6,523 nt of DNA, from contig JAAYFA010000302.1 of NCBI GenBank assembly GCA_012728445.1, positions 1 to 6,523 of the forward strand, in the 5' to 3' direction. The position numbers and the translations under genes are program-made. Under the pieces are notes generated by a model. That model worked only from the letters and a program-made list of their open reading frames with translations, did no database searches and had not been told where the DNA came from. This stretch comes from Clostridiales bacterium. GTDB lineage: Bacteria; Bacillota; Clostridia; Oscillospirales; Acutalibacteraceae. Below are positions 1 through 6,523 of this stretch, in pieces (the first letter of the stretch is position 1; each line of letters starts with the position of its first letter).

Positions 1-268
1 AGATATGATTGACCGTTCATTTTTCAATCACGTAGACCCCAACGGGCAGGATTTTAGATATAGAATTAACACAGCGGGCTATCAATTCGCCATTTGTGCC
101 GAAAATATTGCCAAAAACTGCCCCGGTGCCATCATCGCCCATGAAGCATACATGAACAGCCAAAATCATAGAAACAACATTTTAGGGAGCACCGAACGTA
201 TAGGCATTGGCGTAAGAATGTGTGAAGAGACCATCCTGCAAACAGAGCTTTTTATTACGTATAAATAA
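1..268 (+). CDS. CAP/SCP-domain (YkwD-like) protein, C-terminal part, 5' end outside window
   Basis: The frame is open from the left edge (codon GAT at 2-4 precedes the first ATG at 5), and the family's domain should begin upstream, so this is the last 88 or so residues of a longer gene rather than an 87-residue protein. Seen directly: a HVDPNGQ segment, an AENIA segment, YMNSQNHRNNIL and IGIGV, in the order found in bacterial CAP/SCP (YkwD, cysteine-rich secretory/PR-1) domains. The putative metal-site residues His (HVDP), Glu (AENIA) and His (NHRNN) are kept. Departures from the usual bacterial pattern are Tyr for Trp and Asn for Gly in the usual WMNSxGH segment, and Ala for Gly before ENIA. 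The C-terminus (TELFITYK) matches the usual end of the domain, so the 3' end appears complete. Bacterial members are generally secreted or wall-associated with poorly known function; a signal peptide, if any, lies off the window. Confidence 0.85.
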   Translation, partial: DMIDRSFFNHVDPNGQDFRYRINTAGYQFAICAENIAKNCPGAIIAHEAYMNSQNHRNNILGSTERIGIGVRMCEETILQTELFITYK

Positions 269-332
269 CAACAGGCAGGCAACCCGTTTACGCAGCCAAA
301 ACGCAATTTCCTAATTTAGTAAAACTGTTTAT

Positions 333-378
333 AATTCAGTGGCCTCAAAACAGGTTAACATTTTGAGGCCGCTGAATT
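333..378. terminator. Long hairpin, probable terminator / palindromic repeat copy 1
   Basis: Positions 333-350 pair with 361-378 over 18 bp with a single T-G wobble (340/371), around a 10-nt loop. The core arms are GGCCTCAAAA and TTTTGAGGCC. It lies 65 bases after the CAP-gene stop. The T-run after the stem is weak (TGTTTAGTTT), so intrinsic termination is plausible but not certain. The same core arms with the same 10-nt spacing recur at 3619-3648 after an unrelated gene. Confidence 0.65.
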
Positions 379-429
379 TGTTTAGTTTGCCAATATTTAA
401 TTTTTTATTTATCGCTATAAAAATTCATA

Positions 430-458
430 TTGACATTTTTGATTAATAGCTATATCCT
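430..458 (+). promoter_or_regulatory. Candidate sigma-A promoter upstream of the broken gene
   Basis: A perfect TTGACA at 430-435 is followed after 17 bases by TATCCT at 453-458 (4 of 6 matches to TATAAT). The region is AT-rich. It would give a leader of about 85 nt before the ATG at 550. It competes with the extended -10 box at 515-523; only one may be real. Confidence 0.35.
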
Positions 459-514
459 TTAGTCGACAATGAATTCTTTAGTTCATAGTAACTAATATAT
501 AAGTACTGTCAGGT

Positions 515-523
515 TGTTATAAT
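515..523 (+). promoter_or_regulatory. Extended -10 promoter box (TGTTATAAT)
   Basis: The sequence holds a perfect TATAAT at 518-523 preceded by TG one base upstream, an extended -10 element. No good -35 lies 16-18 bases upstream, which extended -10 promoters do not require. Transcription would start near 530, just before the AGGAG at 536-540 and the ATG at 550. The identical nine bases occur on the other strand ahead of ppdK (6422-6430). Confidence 0.5.
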
Positions 524-549
524 CCAAAGAATTACAGGAGACCATAACC

Positions 550-1081
550 ATGAAAAAGAGATTTTTATTCGTTGGTATCTTTGTAGTCGTTATTATCTTA
601 GGCTTGTCGGCTGCATTATTACTTGCCCCCAAAAATTCAACAAATGAGAAGTTAGACAAAGGGATAAGTGAATTGAAAATCAAGTGAAAATGGGCTTGTT
701 GAGTACACCCTTGCAGTTGCCGCCTAAGAAATAGCACAAACGGATTTAAAGGTTGTTTTAGATGACAAATACAAGTATGAAACTGCAAAAGATTTTAGTG
801 TAAAGTGGAATAGCTTTACAGGCGATTTAAAGAGCAATGCAAAAAGAATAACGGATAAAGAAAAAGCTACGGCACTAAGAAATAAAGAGCTTGAAAGCTT
901 AGGGATTTTTGCACTCCCCTATCTGGTCGATGAATATAAATCGGGTGACGACACATGAGCGGATGTAATTCTTAGTTTATCTGCGAAAACGCCGGAAATA
1001 AAGGGCGAATATGTCAATAGCAAAGAGGTTGAAAAACTGATTAATGAAAACAGTCATATAATAAGTGACCTTCGAGCATAG
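550..1081 (+). pseudogene. Broken gene for a small membrane-anchored protein (frameshift plus two in-frame stops)
   Basis: An AGGAG at 536-540 sits 9 bases before the ATG at 550. The first 45 codons encode Lys/Arg residues, then a hydrophobic segment of about 22 residues (from FLFVGIF to ALLLA), an uncleaved signal anchor or signal peptide, and end at TGA 685-687. The coding sense continues in the next frame from about 677-686 (SENGLVEYTLAVAA), is cut by TAA at 725-727, runs on as a Lys/Asp/Glu-rich stretch (EIAQTDLKVVLDDKYKYE and on), is cut again by TGA at 956-958, and ends at TAG 1079-1081. Repaired, the product would be about 176 residues, mostly outside the membrane, with a segment LGIFALPYLVDEYKSGD recalling uncharacterised Firmicute exported proteins (weak recollection, not tested). 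I do not recognise a function. The coding-like character of both halves, with an intact start signal, argues for recent decay rather than random open frame. Confidence 0.7.
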
Positions 1082-1085
1082 TTAA

Positions 1086-1604
1086 TCGGCAAAGGCAGAG
1101 CGAATAGAACTGTTTTGCAGCGGCGATGAAGAGGCGCTGCTGCAAGGGCAAAAAATTGGAATTGATGTATTTTTTGGCTGGGAGTATTCCTATCTCGGTA
1201 CTGATTTTTTGACCTATGGGTTGGACAAAAATCGGTTGCTAAACCACCCCGATTTATTAGAGTTAGACGTGAATGACTATCTCGACTTTGTAAGAAGCGA
1301 AGGCGGCTTCGTCGTTCACGCACACCCGTTTAGAGAAGGTCGTCATATCGCGATGATTCGCTTATTCCCCCGCCAAGTAGACGCCATTGAGGTAACAAAC
1401 GCAAACAGGAAGGACTTCGAAAATGAAAGGGCAAAGGAATTTGCTGAAAATTACGACCTTCTGCAAATAGTCGGTTCCGACAATCATCAAGGTGCTCAAG
1501 AAAGATTATGCGGGATTAAATTGAATAGACCTTTAACAGATATCATGGATATGATAAATGCAATCAAAAATAAAGAAACAGAATTTTTTACTGAACATCC
1601 TTAG
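1086..1604 (+). pseudogene. PHP-domain phosphoesterase remnant lacking its N-terminal part
   Basis: The frame is open from 1086 (after TAA 1083-1085) to TAG 1602-1604, about 172 residues. Seen directly: FFGWEYSY with Glu at 1182-1184, VVHAHPFREG with the two His codons at 1317-1319 and 1323-1325, DAIEVTNANR, and VGSDNHQG with Asp 1479-1481 and His 1485-1487. These match metal-binding motifs of the middle and end of the PHP (polymerase and histidinol phosphatase) superfamily, metal-dependent phosphoesterases. The N-terminal HxH strand, helix and TDH motif, roughly the first 60-70 residues, are absent. There is no in-frame ATG until the IAMIRL region; a TTG at 1209 would start after the metal-binding Glu and has no ribosome site. 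With three of the usual metal-binding motifs kept but the first lost, catalysis is unlikely. The C-terminus looks complete. It directly follows another broken gene, so a deletion across the junction near 1081-1086 is the simplest reading. Confidence 0.75.
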
Positions 1605-1677
1605 ATAGTCAATTACAAAACACTTTAGTCAACACGGGAGACGGTTGAGCTTTCCCCACTATCTCCATATGTTTTAC

Positions 1678-1683
1678 GGAGGG
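1678..1683 (+). promoter_or_regulatory. Ribosome binding site GGAGGG that bears on the start choice
   Basis: GGAGGG lies only 2 bases before the first ATG (1686) but 5 bases before the second, adjacent ATG (1689). The second ATG has the more usual spacing, so the protein may begin at 1689 and be 636 residues long. Confidence 0.7.
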
Positions 1684-1685
1684 CC

Positions 1686-3599
1686 ATGATGAAAACGGAT
1701 TTCACCAAAAAGGAAAATAGGAACTATTGGCTGAGGCATCCAACCTTGGGTGACCCTTCTTTTGACACCTTTGAAAAGCTAGGGAATACGGTTCATAAAT
1801 CTGAGCCGCCATATGAATGGGGAGTAAACGGCTCTTTATTTGTCGACCCTAAAACCGGGCATTTTTATTTATATGGCGGCATCTATCCATACGGATATGC
1901 AACGAGCCAAACCAATCCGACCAGGTTTTTAATATACAAATCCACTGACGATGGAAAGACTTGGGTAAATTTAGGGTACGGTTTTGAGTTAGGGTTTAAA
2001 TTTGACGGCCATCAATCCGCTTCGGACGGCTGCCCTGATGTGGTGATGTGCTATGATGAAAAAGAAGACACCTATTGGTTATGTTATGACTGGGCTGACA
2101 ATAATATAACATGGGAAAACGCTCATAAAAGTAACAACTCTTCTGACTCCGGTGCGGCATTGGCTTGGGCGAAATCTCCGGAAGGCCCATTCAAAAGGCT
2201 AGAAAAACCTTTTTTCAGCAATAATGAACAGTATGGAAAACTCGGTATATTTTCCCGCGGATATGCTTCAACTTTATTAAAACGAAAGAGCGACTGGATT
2301 GCCTTCACTCTTTTGGATTCAGGTAAACATTTTTCATGGGGGCTTGCCTGCATGACGGCAAAAACCCCTAACGGGCCTTGGTCTCAACCGGTTCTTTTAC
2401 TGTCACCCGAAAGGCCTGAATATTACCCCGCGCCCGTCGAGTTTCACCCTTGTTTCACCACGGAAAATAAAGTCTACGCCCCCGCAACTTCCGTATCAAA
2501 AAACAGAAATTATCAAGCGGTGTTTTCAGCAAGCTTGGAACGCTCCCACCTTCCTTCCTCCTGGTGTTTGGCATCCGACGGCGGTGTTTGGCACAGCCGC
2601 ATGATGGCGGATGAAAAATACGGCATTTGGGGGCAGACAATTCACGGTTTTGTGCACAAAAATGATTTTTTTGTTATGTACCCTGCAAAAGATGAGAGAG
2701 GTTTCGGAACCTTGTCCGTCGCAAAAAGAAAGTGGGATGAGCCTTTCAGCGACGGTTTCACATTTTCCGGCCATGCGGATAAATCTATTTCACCATTATT
2801 AGTGTCCTACAAAGATTTTGTCTTAGATGCGGAATTTGATTTCACAGGCACAATAGAAATTGTATTTGATTATGCAGGGATACTGGGCCCGGATAAACAC
2901 GACTCGGACGCGTCACCGCATAAGCAATCCTTATCGTCCTACTATGCATTGGTGTTAAAAGAAACAAATGAATATAAATTGATTTATAAAGATCAATTTG
3001 CAAAGGAAGATGTCCTTTTTGATGGTTCCTGCGAAGGAAAAATAAAAAGTGTTACGATTGCAAAATCAAATGAAACTGTTGATATTATCATGAACGGAAA
3101 AAATGTAGCTGGCGCCGGCATCCGTACATCAAGCAAAAACCCGATAGCAATTGTTGCACACGAGTTTTCTGTATTAAATTGTGCAAAGTTTGAAATTGAA
3201 GGTGAAAGGCTGCCGTACATACTTAAATATAATTCGCACGATGCTATATTGAACGCCGGTCAGGCAATTCAAAATTGGGACGATGAAAAAACGCTTGATT
3301 TTCATGCAGATGAACACTTCACGGGCGAGGGAAAAGTCAAAGCAAAGTGGAATATTATCGGGAACAAGTTTAGTGTGTATTCCCCTAAATCACCAAAGTT
3401 GGGCGTTATGGAGATTTGGGTTGACGGATGCCTGTTTGGTACGGCAAATTTGAATTCCGCAGTTGACGAACTTTCAAAGCCGGTTTACTCTGTTGTTTCC
3501 CTTGAGCAAGGCAACCATAGTGTGGAGTTAAGGCCTTTTACAGGTAAAATTGCGGTTGATATTCTTGAAGTGGAAGGAAATTGCACTTCGGTTAATTAA
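1686..3599 (+). CDS. Putative five-bladed beta-propeller glycoside hydrolase with two C-terminal beta-sandwich-like domains
   Basis: Intact 637-residue gene, probably cytoplasmic: the N-terminus is polar and has no signal peptide or membrane segment. Residues about 40-360 carry repeated blade-like signatures of GH43/GH32/GH117-type propellers: NGSLFVDPKTGHFYLYGG (48-65), FLIYKSTDDGKTW (81-93), CPDVVMCYDEKEDTYWLCYD (116-135), AWAKSPEGPFKR (160-171), CMTAKTPNGPWSQP (222-235) and FHPCFTTENKVYAPAT (253-268). Candidate catalytic acids by position in that fold are Asp54, Asp118 and Glu252; this is inference, as I cannot place the protein in a numbered family. Residues about 375-505 (DAEFDFTGTIEIVFDY, then YYALVLKETNEYKLIYKD) resemble a LamG/concanavalin-like sandwich. 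Residues about 550-632 (NKFSVYSPKSPKLGVMEIWVDG, broken here as 560-581, then GNHSVELRPF) resemble the jelly-roll modules attached to carbohydrate enzymes. Substrate unknown. It stands alone: 81 bases after the PHP remnant and convergent with ppdK; I found no convincing promoter directly upstream. Confidence 0.7.
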   Translation: MMKTDFTKKENRNYWLRHPTLGDPSFDTFEKLGNTVHKSEPPYEWGVNGSLFVDPKTGHFYLYGGIYPYGYATSQTNPTRFLIYKSTDDGKTWVNLGYGFELGFKFDGHQSASDGCPDVVMCYDEKEDTYWLCYDWADNNITWENAHKSNNSSDSGAALAWAKSPEGPFKRLEKPFFSNNEQYGKLGIFSRGYASTLLKRKSDWIAFTLLDSGKHFSWGLACMTAKTPNGPWSQPVLLLSPERPEYYPAPVEFHPCFTTENKVYAPATSVSKNRNYQAVFSASLERSHLPSSWCLASDGGVWHSRMMADEKYGIWGQTIHGFVHKNDFFVMYPAKDERGFGTLSVAKRKWDEPFSDGFTFSGHADKSISPLLVSYKDFVLDAEFDFTGTIEIVFDYAGILGPDKHDSDASPHKQSLSSYYALVLKETNEYKLIYKDQFAKEDVLFDGSCEGKIKSVTIAKSNETVDIIMNGKNVAGAGIRTSSKNPIAIVAHEFSVLNCAKFEIEGERLPYILKYNSHDAILNAGQAIQNWDDEKTLDFHADEHFTGEGKVKAKWNIIGNKFSVYSPKSPKLGVMEIWVDGCLFGTANLNSAVDELSKPVYSVVSLEQGNHSVELRPFTGKIAVDILEVEGNCTSVN

Positions 3600-3616
3600 A
3601 TGTACAAAAAACACCA

Positions 3617-3648
3617 CGGCCTCAAAACGAAAAATCGTTTTGAGGCCG
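3617..3648. terminator. Bidirectional terminator between convergent genes / palindromic repeat copy 2
   Basis: Positions 3617-3630 pair perfectly with 3635-3648 over 14 bp around an AAAA loop. It lies 17 bases after the hydrolase stop and 26 bases after the ppdK stop. On the minus strand the stem is followed, after a short TGGTG, by a run of six T (3606-3611 complement), so it fits best as the ppdK terminator. On the plus strand the trailing sequence (CTTGATTTATAT) is a poorer T-tract, though it may still serve both genes. The arms GGCCTCAAAA and TTTTGAGGCC repeat those at 341-370. Confidence 0.8.
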
Positions 3649-3674
3649 CTTGATTTATATAACTTATCGAACTC

Positions 3675-6314
<2,640 letters not shown>

Positions 6315-6323
6315 TAATTTCTT

Positions 6324-6329
6324 ACCTCC
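6324..6329 (-). promoter_or_regulatory. Ribosome binding site of ppdK (GGAGGT)
   Basis: On the minus strand GGAGGT is followed by 9 bases and then the ATG at 6314-6312, standard spacing that fixes the ppdK start. Confidence 0.9.
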
Positions 6330-6339
6330 ATATATTGTT

Positions 6340-6354
6340 TACATAAACTATGTA
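6340..6354. promoter_or_regulatory. Dyad TACATA-AAC-TATGTA in the ppdK leader
   Basis: Two perfect 6-base arms (6340-6345 and 6349-6354) flank a 3-base centre, 10 bases upstream of the ppdK ribosome site. An overlapping palindrome ATGTACAT occupies 6350-6357. It could be a repressor operator or simply AT-rich symmetry; no known regulator is assigned. Confidence 0.3.
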
Positions 6355-6384
6355 CATGACTGTATCGGGCATTCGGTTACACAC

Positions 6385-6400
6385 CGTCAAGTGCTTGACG
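6385..6400. promoter_or_regulatory. Dyad CGTCAAG-TG-CTTGACG in the ppdK leader
   Basis: Two perfect 7-base arms (6385-6391 and 6394-6400) flank a 2-base centre. If transcription starts from the -10 box at 6422-6427, the dyad lies at about +16 to +31, a usual place for a repressor operator. The 2-nt centre is too tight for a full-length RNA hairpin, so DNA binding is the likelier use. On the minus strand one arm also contains TTGACG, a possible -35, but no good -10 follows it. Confidence 0.4.
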
Positions 6401-6421
6401 CACTTTAAATACCCGCATTGA

Positions 6422-6430
6422 ATTATAACA
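6422..6430 (-). promoter_or_regulatory. Extended -10 promoter of ppdK (TGTTATAAT)
   Basis: On the minus strand the nine bases read TGTTATAAT, a perfect TATAAT at 6427-6422 with the upstream TG. The -35 region (about 6445-6450, TAGTAT) is poor, consistent with an extended -10 promoter. Transcription would start near 6415, giving a leader of about 100 nt before the ATG at 6314. Confidence 0.6.
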
Positions 6431-6523
6431 GATTTGGGGTAGAAATACTATACATTTTTCTTATAAAGATAGCAGATGGGTCATAGATATTTTGTGGACA
6501 ATCCCTCATCCCCCTCGTCAAAA

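Noticed and set aside
492..788. 98-codon minus-strand open frame opposite the broken membrane-protein gene
   Set aside because: No ribosome site and no recognisable domain; the plus strand here has a ribosome site, a start and a signal-anchor segment that explain the sequence better.
685..958. Stop-codon recoding or programmed frameshifting as an explanation for the broken gene
   Set aside because: Two different stop codons (TAA and TGA) plus a frame change would all need recoding; there is no slippery run with a clear downstream structure, and the intact genes here use ordinary coding. Simple decay is more economical.
1054..1323. 89-codon minus-strand open frame opposite the PHP remnant
   Set aside because: The plus strand encodes recognisable PHP motifs across this stretch; the antisense product has no recognisable features.
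1209..1604. A short functional PHP gene starting at TTG 1209
   Set aside because: No ribosome site precedes the TTG, and PHP-type sequence including the metal-binding Glu (1182-1184) continues upstream of it, so this is a truncated gene, not a natural short one.
1636..1666. Possible hairpin GGAGA / TCTCC before the hydrolase gene
   Set aside because: Only five paired bases across a 20-base loop; not stable or distinctive enough to call an attenuator.
6493..6501. DnaA-box-like TGTGGACAA (one mismatch to TGTGGATAA)
   Set aside because: A single imperfect copy with no cluster, no AT-rich unwinding region and no replication gene nearby is expected by chance.

Overview
The window looks like chromosomal DNA from a low-to-moderate GC Gram-positive anaerobe of the Clostridia/Firmicutes type. 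This is an inference from strong AGGAGG-type ribosome binding sites, TGnTATAAT extended -10 boxes, a bacterial-type pyruvate phosphate dikinase of clostridial length and a CAP-domain protein of the YkwD kind. No species can be named from the sequence alone.

Layout. Positions 1-268 (+) hold the 3' end of a CAP/SCP-domain gene that begins before the window. Positions 269-549 are intergenic and contain a long hairpin (333-378) and promoter-like boxes. Positions 550-1604 are a decayed stretch with two consecutive broken genes: a small membrane-anchored protein with one frameshift and two in-frame stops (550-1081), followed 4 bases later by a PHP-domain protein that has lost its N-terminal third (1086-1604). 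Positions 1686-3599 (+) encode an intact 637-residue protein that reads as a five-bladed beta-propeller glycoside hydrolase with two C-terminal beta-sandwich-like domains. A perfect 14-bp hairpin (3617-3648) separates it from the convergent ppdK gene (3675-6314, -), a complete pyruvate phosphate dikinase. The ppdK promoter and a roughly 100-nt leader with two dyads lie at 6324-6430. I see no gene or clear signal from 6431 to the right end.

How the genes relate. There is no obvious shared pathway. Pyruvate phosphate dikinase is a glycolysis/gluconeogenesis enzyme typical of anaerobes that use pyrophosphate. The hydrolase-like protein has no signal peptide and would act on small glycosides in the cytoplasm, feeding the same central metabolism only in a general sense. 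The left third looks like accessory DNA undergoing gene loss.

The best lead is a shared hairpin: the same 30-nt architecture (GGCCTCAAAA, 10 nt, TTTTGAGGCC) occurs downstream of two unrelated genes, suggesting a dispersed palindromic repeat or terminator family. I did not find a defence system, mobile element, CRISPR array, tRNA or rRNA, and I do not claim a new biological system here.
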